Positions 33,396 through 46,150 of a stretch of 64,000 nt of DNA are shown here, piece by piece. Within the stretch, counting starts at the first letter, position 1. The number at the start of each line of letters is the position of its first letter. The notes below the pieces were generated by a model. It ran no database searches. It was not told the origin of the DNA and saw only the letters and a program-made list of their open reading frames with translations. The DNA is from Salvelinus alpinus (Eukaryota; Chordata; Actinopteri; Salmoniformes; Salmonidae). The position numbers and the translations under genes are program-made. Location of the stretch: assembly GCF_045679555.1 (NCBI RefSeq), contig NC_092099.1:9346076-9410075 (forward strand), in the 5' to 3' direction.

Positions 33396-36300
33396 ACACA
33401 CGCACACGCTCACACACAGTCACACACATACTCAGCCTGGTCTCTTGTTCACTGAACCGGATCTGGACCAAAATAAAACACCCAGTGTTTATGATAGTAA
33501 ACGTGATTGGGTGGTGGGGGGTGTAGGAGTTTGGGTGGGTGTAAATGGTGCTATGCCCTGGACCCCCTGACAGCAATGATCCTGGCCACAGGGAGGGGTT
33601 AGGAATATGGCGGCCAACCAGAGCCCCCGAACCACCTCCACTTCACTCCACTGGTCTCATCCCTTTCTGTTTATGACTTGTCAAAACCACAATCTTCATT
33701 TTTACATCAAATCCATTGTTATTATCATGAATTAGTGGTACTTCGCAAGAATACCAATGACTAAGTTTAGGCACAAAAAGGTCCTAATAAGGAATGTTTA
33801 TTCAGTTGCCTTCCACAAAATTTCTTGAACCATTGCTAATATTGACCTTCACGTAAAATCATGCTCGACTGAAAACAATTCTATAAAAAAGTGAGATGCT
33901 CGGTGGCTTGACTGAAATGATCAGGTTGATTTAGAGTTTGAGTGAAAAATCAGATGTGTGTGTGCTGACCAGCTGGCCCGGAGCGCTAGGGCGGCCATGA
34001 AGATGGCGTCCCACTCCCCGAGACCACGACTGTCCTATCAGGAATGACACACTAGCTATAAAGCTCTGTCCTTCTCTCGCTCTCTATTTGCTCCGTCCTT
34101 CTCTGTCTCCCTAAGCTCCGTCTCTCTCCCTATGCTCCGTCTCTCTGCGTCTCTGCTCTCTTGTCGCTCTCTGCCTGTCAGGGAGGTTCAGGCTAGGGGC
34201 CATAGAGTTCACACACACTGTGCTGCTGGCGTGTGGGCGAGAAAATGAGAAGTGAGGCGAGTGCCGTAAATTGAGCATCCTGCCTTCTCTGACGGCTAAA
34301 TTACAGAGGCTGCACGTGCTAATGGTCCCCTGTCCTCTTAACAAATCAGTAGATGAAACAGCGAGAGGAGGATTCACAGGCCAGGCCTAAAAAAATAACG
34401 CTGCTAATGGCTGTTGGTGTGCCCCAGTGCCCTAAGTCTTCAGCTGGGTAGGACACCACCATCATCATACCAGGTGGCGAGATGGAGGGACTTGTGGCCT
34501 GGTTGTTACCACTAAAACTGTTGTTAGTTACTTATGATACAGCAGGACACTCTCTTCTTTACAAAAAAATAAGCTGCATGTACATACCATTCTAATGTAA
34601 CATTGTAGTGTAGGCGAAATGGTAACAGAGACATTAATCTATCGATACATGGTTACCTTGGTTACGGTTCAAAAGGCCGCTTGCACTAACAATGTATTCG
34701 CGCCACAAAAATATTGTCATCAGCAGTATGATCGTGACACCAAATGGTTGAGTACCTCTGGAATAGTTGAGGGAGTCCTCCTGTGCTCAACTTTCTACTC
34801 TTACAGTTGGAAATTATCCACAAAACACACACAAGCTGCTTCAATCAAGATTAGCGAAACCTGGTTTGCAAGCAGGGAGGAATCCCACATGAAAACCATA
34901 AGAGAATCAGACCTGTCTAGTCATACCGAGAACATTGAGAACAGGCCACTTCATACCATTTACTAATACACCACACTATTAACCGATTAATGGTGGGCAA
35001 TGACAGGCATTTACACTGTACCCGTGTGCAAAGCTCCTCTGTCTCTCTCACAATCAACTCATCTCATCTGTCTCATCTCTGGCTCGGTCTCAGAGAAGTC
35101 ACACTGCTCGATAGAGCATAAATCAAGCGTTCTTCCCCTGGACTTCAGAAAGCGTTCGGGAACCACAAGAGCTACGTACTCCAGTATGGAATTCACTGAG
35201 GACTGGATTCCGGCTTCACTGTCACGCAACGCTCCACACACATCCAGATTCCAGATCATTCCACTCCTCTTCGTGCTGAATATGAGTTGCGGAATACTGT
35301 GGCGGAAGTGAATTTCAGTGAACAAATAATCCCTCCAAGTGAGAAATGGAACAACTGAATCATGATTTTGCTTTGGATGAATGTTAATTGGAATGAATCT
35401 TATCGCTAGTTATTAGTCAATGACTTGAGTGTTTTCAGTTTCACAGGTTCTCAGTTGAGGTTCCCTGGTCATTTATGAATCAGGATAAGCAACACATACC
35501 TGTAGCAGGCAGCACACACCGTTGGCAAGCGACACACGCCTGACAGCTGTGACAGAGTGGGGAGGTATCAAGAGGGCAGAGGTATCAAGAGGGCAGAGGC
35601 ACTCAGAAAGCCATGCGTGAGTGTGTTGCTGTCAAGCGACCTAGTGTTACATGTCTACTGTTGCCGGCGTTTTCACACACAGACTGTTTTCAGCATCATC
35701 TTTTCTCAAGGGCATAATGTACTCGCAGTATAGATTCAGCTTGGAAGCAACTGTTTTTGATTGAGATGATGGGAGCAGGAGAGGGCAGTTTACCTGACAA
35801 CTCCATTATTTAATGGACATCCCCCTTGACGCAGAGGGAAAGTGGAGAAGCCTTGGAGCAGGGGGGAGCTGCAGCCAAAACTGTGCCCTTTGCCAGAAGG
35901 AGCCCTCTGAATGTCTCGTTCCCCCTCTTTCTTTCTTTCTTTCATTCTCTCGGTCTTTCTGCTTATTGGAGATCTGGGAAGCTCCTTATCCAAGGGAGGA
36001 AATGGTTGATTTGATGTGGCGCACAACCGGGGGGCTTGGAGCTGGGCCCCTTCTCTGTCAGACCCGGGGGTCAGTCAGTCTCTCTCTCACACACACACAC
36101 ACTTTCATAAAAATGTCAGAGTACCGAAATGTAATTTCAGATGTACATGTATATCTATAAGCGACTATTTACCAGTTGTGAACTCATTCTCTGAGTGTCG
36201 GTTTTTGCTTGTGATGACTGTAGACACGGCAGGAGTTGCAGAAGTCGGAAGGATTTCAAAATGGCATTTTGTCCAGCATCTCGCCAACACCCTGTCAGCA

Positions 36301-36645
36301 GCGTCTCTAGTTGAATACTTGAGCCGACTCTGAGCTGGGGTAGTTCGATTCACATCTCAGACCCTCGGCCTGTGCTGTGAGAGGGCGGAGTTAGCAGTTT
36401 GAGAGAGTGAATACGCTGCTAAAAAGGCAAACCTGGGAGGAAAATGCAGGTGACGCAGGTGAACATAACGAACAAACCACTGTTCATGATTCCACCCATT
36501 CACAAAGAGGCAGGCGGGATTAGAACTCAGTCAGATCAGGAATATAAGCGTTCTGGGCTTTGACCAACGCTGGGAGCAATATTTAGATGTTGACCCGTAA
36601 TTGATTTTCTTTATTGTTTACAAAATATATATAGTATATATACAC
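33396..36645. other. 3.2 kb without recognised genes
   Basis: Two open frames, 34619-34966 (115 codons) and 35000-35311 (103 codons, with an opposing frame on the other strand), are the longest here. I recognise neither, and neither has splice-site or codon-bias support. CT-rich DNA lies at 34075-34165, and a CT/CA run at 36080-36104. Confidence 0.4.
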
Positions 36646-36912
36646 AATGAGTACAAAACATTAAGAACACCTTCCTCATATTGAGTCGCAGCCCACCGCC
36701 CCTTTTGCCCTCAGAACAGCCTCAATTTGTCGGGGCATGGACACTACAAGGTGTCAAGCGTTCCACAGGGATGCTGGGCCATGTTGACTCCAATGCTTCC
36801 CACAGTTGTGTCAAGTTGCCTGGATGTCCTTTGGGTGGTGGACAATTCTTGAAACTGATGAGCGTGAAAAACCCTCAGTGTTGCAGTTCTTGACACAAAC
36901 CGGTGCGTTTGA
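36646..36912 (-). mobile_element. Half copy of the TGTACAAAACATTA Tc1-type MITE
   Basis: This matches the left half of 45630-46150: GTACAAAACATTAAGAACACC at the edge, then CCTCAATTTGTCGGGGCATG and TTGCAGTTCTTGACACA. The right half is missing. Confidence 0.8.
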
Positions 36913-38060
36913 CACTCGGTCTTTCCACGTTGATTCAACGTCGTCACATTGATTAGGAGGATACAGACAGCTCAAGAGGTATGCTTAGATATGCAGAAAA
37001 TAAATAGATATTTTTGGACAGAGAAATAATCACAATGATAATGGCTCTAGACTGCAGGATAAAGCAAATTCAGCTGTTTTGAAAAATGCTAAAATCTCCA
37101 ACCAACCCCCAGCAATCCTCACATACTTCGTGCCCCCTCTGATTTTTGGGATGCATGACGCCCCTGATGGGAAGATTGGTGCCATGGGCTCGAGTTACAG
37201 AGGATGTGTGTGTGTGTGTGTGTGTGTGTGTAGTAGGGGGTTTTCAGTGGTACAATATTGGTGCCATTGGGCTGGAGTGCCCAGGATGATCCATGATGCG
37301 GTGACCTCATCCTGTGCGGAGCCCTGTGAACCACTCTGCCTGGACCGTCCGATTCACACACCCTTTGGATAGGCCTCCTCTCCCGGGATACGGGCCCTTC
37401 TTTCCATGCCTGCAGGTTCCAGTGTGGGATTCTCGGCCGGGAGCCTCCAGGAAAACCCATTTCACAACATTCCCACAGTGGTAGCCACGGGATTATTCTT
37501 CCTCTTTTGCTTCCTTCTTTTTTTCTGAGGTCTTGTTGTCGGATGGTGTTTTTTTTTTTTTAGCAGATTGATGATTCCCAGTTCATTTGGTGAGGAGGGG
37601 CAGTCTGTGTCCCCTCAGACACCACGACTCGAGCTTTGTTGTTGTGGAAAAATCTCCCATGAGCCCCCCTGCTCTATGGAAGCAATAAGGTAGTTTGGCA
37701 TAATAGAAACCTCACTTTTAACGAACAACAACATTAAAAAGGTGTAAGCTTTCGTAAACCCTTTACAATGTCTACATCGCTGCTTCACGCATGATTTGTA
37801 AGCAAATTCATAGTATAAAAAGGGTTAAAACAGGTCTATACATATGGCACTTTGCCAGATGTGGCGTAACCCTTTTCCCACCCTTAACATGGCTTCTATG
37901 AGGACTTTATAAAAGGTTCATGAATACTTCATTTAGCCTTTAAAGTTGTTGTTTGTTTCTTGTTTATTGCATTTAAAATGTGGAAAATTGCTGTCTTCAG
38001 TGAGTTGAGTAACAGATGAAATTAGGAGATAAAGGTGAAGTACTATAAGCTGAGTAGGTA
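36913..38060. other. No gene recognised
   Basis: It contains a GT microsatellite at 37205-37231. Otherwise it is single-copy-looking. Confidence 0.45.
37205..37231. repeat. GT microsatellite
   Basis: About 13 uninterrupted GT units. Confidence 0.93.
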
Positions 38061-38582
38061 TACTGAGTGTACAAAACATTAAGAACACCTGCTCTTTCCA
38101 TGACATAGACTGACCAGGTGAATCCAGGTGAAAGCTATGATCCCTTATTGATCTCACTTATTAAATCCACTTCAATCAGTGTAGATGAATGGGAGGAGAC
38201 AGGTTAAAGAAGGATTTTTAAGCCTTGAGACAATTGTGACATGGATTGTGTACATGTGCCATTCAGAGGGAGAATGGGCAAGACATAAGATTTACGTGCC
38301 TTTGAACGGGGTATGGTGGTAGGTGCCAGGCGCACCGGTTTGTGTCAAGAACTGCAACGCTGCTGGGTTTTTCACGCTCAACAGTTTCCCGTGTGTATCA
38401 ACAATGGTCCACCACCCAAAAGACATCCAGCCAACTTAACGAAACTGTGGGAAGCATTGGCGTCAACATTGGCCAGCATCTCTGTGGAACGCTTTCGACA
38501 CATTGTAGAGTCCATGCCCCAACAAATTGAGGCTGTTCTGAGTGCAAAATGGGGGGTATACTGTTTGGTATTCTCAGTGTAT
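38061..38582 (+). mobile_element. Tc1-type MITE, opposite orientation to the other copies
   Basis: The left terminus is TACTGAGTGTACAAAACATT. The body matches 45630-46150 in inverse orientation. The right terminus is eroded to GGTATTCTCAGTGTA. The interior still encodes a helix-turn-helix fragment (GVRVGARRTGL-like at about 38313, [19 protein letters not shown] at about 38360) of a Tc1 transposase, without a catalytic domain. Confidence 0.85.
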
Positions 38583-41574
38583 TGTTACCCTTTAATATAT
38601 GTGGAAAAACTGTGACAATAATTACAGAAGCTATGACTTCCTTCCTGCGTAAAGCTACATTTCTCAACGACCGGAAAAAGCCAAATGAAATACCATTAAG
38701 CCATTTTGGTTTCCTTTAATTACAACAAACACACATTTACTGGTAAATAAGCCTTGTTCAATATTTCCGGGCCACATAACTTGCTTAATGATTTTAATAT
38801 AGCTCTAGAGACTTTCCTCTCTTTTCACACCAGACAATTAAGACTGGAATTGTTGTGTGAAACCTGTGTGTGTCGTGTGTGTGTGTGGCAAGTAGATAGA
38901 CGAAAAGCACTCGCGGACGTACTAATGTACTGTATTTCACATGTAGGGCTTACATTACGAAACTTCAATAAAATATTATCAACATCATTTTTTATTCCCT
39001 CACCACACCCTGTCCTTCCTGTTTAATTGACCTGACACGGCTACAAATAGAAAACGTTGTTTCTCTTGGACCGTAAATCATTTCTATTTGATTTCGTGAC
39101 AGTCTTCTGTTCGTGTGAGTGAATCAAGTTGGCCTCCTGGCTTTTTATGTATACAGCTTCACTTTTCTTGGATCTAAATGTCAAGTATTGGAAACATGCA
39201 CGTGTCTGTTGTTCGTGTGATGTGAAATAAACACAGCAGAAAGCAGTGTGTTCGTTTGAGGAAAGCAAGAGTGCTGGAAAGACTTAGGTATGAGATCATA
39301 CAAACAAAGGTGCATGGCAATTACAGACAGGGTAAAATGCCAGTGTAACTGCAAGTAAAAAGGAGTCTCGATAAAGAGGTAGACAAAAAGAGATTGTGTG
39401 GAACTAACAACTTGCAGCTGTTTTAACTCACAATAAAAACCAGAAAGTTACTCTTTCTCACACACAAAAGTGTGCATGTGCACACACACGCACACATGGA
39501 AGCGAGCTTAATTCCAGTTTCCTACTTAACAACAGTAAGTGGTGCGGTCATTCCATGACGAAAAGCCATCTTGAAAAGTGGGCCACAAAACCGTTAACAT
39601 CTCTTGCATGTCAAATAACAACAGAACACCGTGGCGTTATTTGCAGATAGACCCGATTTCAATTGCAGTTTGTGGCAGAAATAAATTCTAGAATAAACAA
39701 TATAACACAATAAAATAGGCAACATAATAGAAGACTCACAAGTTGTTTGATAGGATAAGAAAACGGGACGGAGGTCAGGGGGCCATTAATCATACCGTAT
39801 TCAGACCTGGGAAACCAAATGCGTGAACTCGCTGGCCAATCAGAGATAATTTATCAAGTAAGTACAATGTAGAAAAGAAAACGGCAATAATTCGGCCCTT
39901 GTTACATGAGCTGATGAATCCAGATATGTCTGAGGGTATCCACAAGCTTGTGTGTGTGTGTGTGTTTGTGCTGAAACCTTGGGAGGGAAACTACCTAGGG
40001 GGTAAGGGTTCAAAACCACTCGAAGCACCTCCTTGCAATGGAAACTCACCACAGAAGGATATTGGTTCGACAACTGTCCATTCCTCACAAATGTTCCTCT
40101 AACATAGTGCACGGCAGCTTATCTACGTGTGTCTGTGCCCTGTTATTGAGAGACTTGGGTTAATGACATCTGAGGAGGAGAAGGAGCACTCACACAGATA
40201 CTGCGGTTTCCAGCTGCTCCCCTCCCCTTGAGGAGAGGGAGTGTAAGAGAGAGAAAGACAGACTGCCACGCCATCTAGAGCTCAAATGCATCTCTCTCTT
40301 AAACCTCGTTCAAACAAACAAAAGAGTAATACCCTCATGTTTTCAGACATTGTGTGACCTCCATTCACACAGGATGGCATTGAAGAAAAATGGTACACAG
40401 GGCAGGACAATGGACACAAATGAACTGTCTAGCCAACCCTAGCACTGTTTTATTCCTCAGTACAATCTATAGCGTGTTTTTCCGTCAGACAAATGGCATA
40501 AATAAAAGAAAATACAAATGTTGTTTAACTGCAGTGTGAGCCAGGAGGGTAGAGGTCCAGGGAGACTGCCTGCTCCTCAGCCTCTCACGTGGGGCTTGTG
40601 GCAGGCAGCTTAGTGGCTCCCCTCCAGTTCCACTGATGAATGGGGGAAATGAGAGGCATTGCTACATTAGTGCTGTCCCTCTGTGCCGGCTTCAGAGTCT
40701 ACCGTGGCTCAGTTCCATTTGAGTCATATGAGTCTTGTGGCTAACACGTTTTGTTGGACCGGATAGGTGTAAACAATATGAAAAAGACTGGGGTTCCACC
40801 TTGCCCTCCCAATAGCCTAAGTTGAACTGCCGCTGTACTGCTTCCCAAGTCTGTGATTGCTGCAGCGGTACAGCGCACGCTGTGAGAAAGGATTAGACTT
40901 CAGAGAAATGGGCTATGAACAGAAATGGAACTAATCCCAACTTTGGGGACTGACTGTGGAATATACCTCCAATACAGGAGTAAAGAGAGGTTCTGAGTGT
41001 CGCCGTCTGAGTGTTTGAGAGCCCTTCTCTTCCCTCCTTGGCCAGACCAGCTGGACCAAGAATCCCTGGTCTCTACAGTGCTGCTGTTCTCCAGTACCAC
41101 TGGCTAGCCCGACAGTTCCCAGGCCCTGCTTATTCCCCCCACTGTGTTGTTTACAACCCCAACAAGATGTGGGTTTCACTGTCACAGCATCCAGGAACAT
41201 ACTGTACGCCAGAGCTCCAGTCACATCCAGGGATTGTTGGTGAACTGGACATAAAGCATCATGGGAATCTTCGCAGACGTCTTCCCCAAAGCTCAAAGGA
41301 GCCTTCCATTATATCCAAGGCCTATTTTTAGCGATGGATGTCATCTTGATATTTGCCCAGAGTTCTGTAGCTAAAGCTGTGGGCAGCTGCCCCAGTCTGT
41401 TTCTTCAGTTCAATGCCAATCAACATTATGGTATATTTATAACACATGACTCAGCACTTAGCTTGTGCTTCCTGTTGTAATGCCTTCTACTCAGACTGGA
41501 AGGGTCGATGCTGAAATGCTTTTGGACAAAGATGGTTCTAGCTCAGTGGATTAGTCAACAGTTAGATTTGTGAA
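38583..41574. other. 3 kb without recognised genes
   Basis: GT tracts lie at about 38865-38887 and 39948-39966, and a CA tract at about 39480. Short frames at 40900-41331 overlap on both strands without a domain. Confidence 0.45.
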
Positions 41575-42040
41575 TTTGAATTGTCACATGCTTTGTAAAC
41601 AGCTGTAGACTACCAGTTAAATGCTTACTTACGGGCCCTTCCCAACAATGCAGAATACAATAAAAAAAATAGTAACCTGAGGAATAAATACACAATGAGC
41701 AATGATAGCTTGGCTATATACATGGGGTACCAGTACCGAGTCGATGTGTAGGGATACTAGGAAATTGAGGTAGATATGTACATATAGGTAAAGGTAAAGT
41801 GAATAGGCAACAGGCTAGATACTAGACAGTGGCAGCAGCATATGTGAGGAGTGTGTAAGTGTGTGTGTGGCGAATGTGTGCACGTGTTATGTGTGAGTGA
41901 GTGTGTGTGTTTGTTTATATAGGTTGGAGTGTCAGTGTAAGTATGTGTGAGTTTGTGGGTAGAGTCCAGATGTGTGTGCATAGAGTCAAAAAGAGTTACT
42001 GCAAAAAGGGTCAATGCAGATAGTCCGGGTAGCTATTTGG

Positions 42041-43537
42041 TTAACTATTTAGCAGTCTTATGGCTTGGGGGTAGAAGCTGTTCAGGAGGCTTTTGGTCCC
42101 GGACTTAGCGCCCGGGTATCGTTTGCTGTGGTTTAGCAGAGAGAACAGTCTATGACTTGGGTGACACCGCCTGTTATAGAGATCCTGGATGGCAGGGAGT
42201 TCCACCCCAGTGATGTACTGGGCTATACGCACTAACCTCTGTAGCGCTTTGCGGTCGGATGCCGAGCAGTTGCCATACCAAGCGGTGGTGCAGCCAGACA
42301 AGATGCTCTCAATGGTGCATCGGTAAAACATTTTGAGGATCTGAGGGCCCATGCCAAATCTTTTCAGCCTCCGGAGGGGTAAGAGGCATTGTCGTGCCCT
42401 CTTCACGACTGTGTTGGTGTGTTTGGACCATGGTAGGTCCTTAGCGATGTGGACACCGAGGAAATTTAAGCTCTCGACCCGCTCCACTAAAGCTCTATCA
42501 ATGTGTTCGGCCCTCCAGTTCCTGTAGTCCACAATAAGCTCCTTTGTCTTGCTCACATTGAGGGAGAGGTTGTTGTTCTGGCACCACACTGACAGGTCTC
42601 TGGCCTCCTTCCCATCATCGTTGGTGATCAGGCACACCCCCGCGTGTCATCGGCAAACTTGATGATGGTGTTGGAGTCGTGCCTGGCCACGCAGTCGTGG
42701 GTGAACAGAGAGTACAGGAGGGGACTAAGCATGCAACCCTGAGGGGCCCCGTGTTGAGGGTCAGTGTTGCTGCCTAGCCTCACCACCTGGGGGGCTGCCC
42801 GGCAGGAAGTCCAGGAACCAGTTGCAGAGGGAGGTGTTTAGTCCCAGGGGCCTTAGCTTAGTGATGAGCTTGGAGGGCACTATGGTGTTGAAAGCTGAGC
42901 TGTAGTCAATGCAGTCAACAGCATTCTCACGTAGGTATGTCTTCCTTTTGTCCAGGTGGGAGAGGGCAGTGTGGAGTGCAAGAGATTGCATCATCTGTGT
43001 ATCTGGTTGGGCGTTATGCAAATTAGGGTTGGTCCAGGGTTTCTGGGATGATGGTGTTGATGTGAGCCATGACCAGCCTTTCAAAGCATTACATGGCTAC
43101 AGGTGTGAGTTCTATGGGGCGGTAGTCATTTAGACAGGTTACCATGGCATTCTTGGGCACAGGGACTATGGTAGTCTGCATGTAGTTGGGCACAGGGACT
43201 ATGGTAGTCTGCATGTAGGTATTACAGACAGGGAGGGTCAGGGAGAGGTTGAAAATGTTAGTGAAGAGTCTTGCCAGCTGGCCAGCACATGCTCGGAGTA
43301 CGCGTACCGGTAATCTGCCTTGTGAATGTCCACCTGTTTGAAGGTCTTACTCACATCGGCTACGGAGAGCGTGATCATACAGCCACCCGGAACAGCTGGT
43401 GCTCTCAGGCATGGTTCAGTGTTGCTAGACTCGAAGCAAACATAGAAGGCATTTAGTTCGTCTGGTAGGCTTGCGTCACTGGTCAGCTCTTGGCTGGGTT
43501 TACCTTTGTAATTCGCAAGCCCTGCCACATCCGACAA
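42041..43537 (-). pseudogene. LINE reverse transcriptase remnants
   Basis: Blocks visible in order on the minus strand: [14 protein letters not shown] followed by a stop (about 43125), [19 protein letters not shown] (about 42890), LSPLLYSLF and IIKFADD (about 42655-42725, the catalytic ADD), then a frameshift, DLSVWCQNNNLSLNVSKTKE (about 42600), SDRKALQRLVRIAQYITG (about 42250), and the end with FYPQAIRLLNS. A 33-bp in-frame tandem duplication lies at 43153-43218. Confidence 0.87.
43153..43218. repeat. 33-bp tandem duplication inside the LINE
   Basis: The unit TTGGGCACAGGGACTATGGT plus 13 further bases (43153-43185) is repeated exactly at 43186-43218. It keeps the reading frame. Confidence 0.9.
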
Positions 43538-43810
43538 GCATCAAAGCAGGTGTAGTAGGATTTGATCTCTGCCCTGTATTGATGCTTTGCCTGTTTAATG
43601 GTTCATTGGAGAGCATAGCGGGATTTCTTATAAGAGTCCGAATTAGTGTCCTGCTCCTTGAAGGCGGCAGCTCTAGCCTTTAGCTCAGTGCGGATGTTGC
43701 CTGTAATCCATGGTTTCTGATTGGGATATGTATGTACTGTCACTGTGGGGACGATGGCATTGTGGTAAACTCCTCAATGCCATCGGATGAATGCCGGAAC
43801 ATATTCCAGT

Positions 43811-44613
43811 CTACAGTATGCTAGCAAAACAGTCATGTAGCTTAGCATCCGCTTCATCGGACCACTTCCGTATTAAGCGCGTCACTGGTACTTCCTGTTT
43901 GAGGTTTTGCTTGTAAGCAGGAATCAGGAGGATAGCATTATGGTCAGATTTGCCAAATGGAGGGCGAGGGAGAACTTTATAAAGGTGGTGTAGAGTTTCC
44001 CCCCCTGTAGTTGCACAGGTGACATGCTGGTAGAAATTAGGTAAACCGGATTTCAGTTTTCCTCCATTAAAATCACCAGCCACTAGGAGCACCGTCTCTG
44101 GGTGAGCATTTTCTTGTTTGCTTATGGCCCTATACACCTTGTTGAGTGTAGTCTTAGTGCCAGCATCGGTTTGTGGTGGTAAATAGACAGCTACGAAAAA
44201 TAGATGAAAACTCTCTTGGTAAATAGTATGGTCTACAGCTTATCATGACATATTCTAACTCAGGTTGAGCAGAACCTCAAGACTTCCTTAATAAAGATTG
44301 CGCACCAGTCTTCGTTGACAAAGAGACACACCCCACCCCCAAGGATCTTACCGGGTGCTGTTGTTCTGTTCCGTCAATGCATGGAAAACCCAGCTAACTG
44401 TATATCATCCATGTCTTTGTTTAGCCATGACTTCGAAAAGCATAGTATAATGGATTTCTTAATGTCCCGTTGATAGGACAGTCTCCAACGGAGCTCGTCC
44501 AGTTTATTCTCCAGCGATTGCACATTCGCCAATAGAACAGAGGGTAGGGGCGGTTTATTCACTTGTCGCCGTAGTCTCATCAATATGCCCGCACGATGAC
44601 CTCTAAATAACAT
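43811..44613 (-). pseudogene. LINE endonuclease remnants
   Basis: The first frame reads LLANVQSLENKLDELRWRL (about 44525), the N-terminal block of the endonuclease. A second frame reads VLLVAGDFNGGKLK (about 44075), with the conserved GDFN, and PPFGKSDHNAILL (about 43945), with the catalytic SDH. The segment between the two frames is degraded. Confidence 0.85.
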
Positions 44614-44860
44614 AATAAAAAAATCCCCATCAAAACCCGTCAGTTTAAGCTAGAGAAGGCCACCTATGGCATCTGCTGTGGAAGGCGGCAGAGCTACAGC
44701 GGTATTTGTCAGACTATGAGACATCCCGAAAATCGTTCTTCTCTCGAAAACGTCTGTAGCCTCCAAACTATTATGACCACTCTATGGAAAGGGGACACTC
44801 ATGAACAAGATGGTTTTCCCCCGCTTTGTCACGGGACTCATCATAAGGTAACCGGTACCG

Positions 44861-45629
44861 TTAAAAAAATAAAAAATATGGAAGTATTGAGGTAGTTTTG
44901 TACCTTCCCAAAAAGGGGGTTAAATGTGTAAATATTAGAAAAATATCCTGAGCTTCCTTATATCACCTAGATATAGGACAGGCACTTCAAAACCTTGTTC
45001 CCTATGATTTCTTTTTTCTTGATTTTTTTTATTTGTTATAATTGTTATTCAATCCGCAAAATTCTATATTTTATCAAATGATGTTCTAATATATATATTT
45101 TTTTATACCTAAAGGGGTCCTAAAATTAAAAATCAAATAGCTAAATAAGCCATAGTATGACCATCTTAAACCCCCCCCCCCCCCTAACGGTTTAGATTTA
45201 CAGGGGTTAAAAGATGCATTGTGAACTGAAGAGTGTGGAGAACGCATTAAAATGCACATTTGAACAAGATCAGGACACAAAACCGATGTTAGTGCCAGGT
45301 ATAAACAGGACTAATGAGAGGCAAAGATGTGCTTTCCAAAGAAAATGAAATTGGAAGCGGGTGTGAGAAAGATAAATGATTGCGCTCTCTTGTTCTGCAA
45401 AAAGACAGAAGACGGGAAGAAGGGGGAAACAGATATTGCTTTAGTTGCAGATCACTTTGTAGGTGGTACATAAAGCCCTATTATAGAGAAAATAAATATG
45501 TTTTTGGAATTATTGCAATTATGTGGAAGGTATGCAAATAAGTCAAGAAGCAACTCATACAGACTCATACAGAGAATGGAGGCTTCGTCACAGCAAACAA
45601 GCAATAAACAACGTTTCTGATGCACTGTA
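44861..45629. other. AT-rich spacer
   Basis: No gene is visible. It contains a 14-base C run at 45171-45184. A segment at 45230-45268 (GAGTGTGGAGAACGCATTAA) resembles 50313-50350 beside the hAT element. Confidence 0.45.
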
Positions 45630-46150
45630 CACTGAGTGTACAAAACATTAGGAACACCGTCCTAATATTGAGTTGTACCCCCTTTTGCCCTCAGAGTAGC
45701 CTCAATTCGTGAGGGCATGGACTCTACATGGTGTCGAAAGCATTCCACAGGGATGCTGGACCATGTTGACTCCAATGTTTCCCACAGTTGTGTCAAGTTG
45801 GCTGGGTGTCCTTTGGGTGGTGGACCATTCTTGATACACATGGGAAACTGTTGAGCGAGCGAGTAATACCCAGCAGTGTTGCAGTTCTTGACACACTCAG
45901 ACCGGTGCGCCTGGCATCAACTACATTACCATACCCCCCAAAGACACTTCAATCTTTTGTCTTGCCCATTCACAATCCATGTCTCAAGGCGTAAAAATAT
46001 TTTAAAAACCCATCTCCTCCCCTTCATCTACACTGATTGAAGTGGATTTAAAAAATGACATCAATATAGGGTCATAGCTTTCACCTGGATTCACCTGGTC
46101 AGTCTATGTCATGGAAAGAGATGGTGTTCCTAATGTTTTGTACACTCAGT
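45630..46150 (-). mobile_element. Complete 521-bp Tc1-type MITE with TA duplication
   Basis: The ends CACTGAGTGTACAAAACATT and its inverse form 29-base terminal repeats (31 counting the TA dinucleotides), flanked by TA (45628-45629 and 46151-46152). The interior carries a Tc1 helix-turn-helix fragment on the minus strand (about 45700-45900). Partial relatives lie at 10237-10546, 36646-36912 and 38061-38582. The family looks like an internally deleted Tc1 that spread using transposase made elsewhere. Confidence 0.92.

Larger units (their letters stand above)
41575..44860 (-). mobile_element. Rex1/CR1-type LINE, near full length but decayed
   Basis: From right to left: a 5' region (about 44615-44860), apurinic-type endonuclease remnants, reverse transcriptase remnants, and a 3' region ending near TTTGAATTGTCACATGC (41575). 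This 3' terminus belongs to a very common salmonid LINE. Frames are broken in at least five places. It is a more complete relative of the LINE at 8050-9325 on the other strand. Confidence 0.85.

Noticed and set aside
34619..35325. Frames of 115, 103 and 88 codons as genes
   Set aside because: No family resemblance. The last two oppose each other over the same DNA. They are mentioned only as part of an unassigned region.
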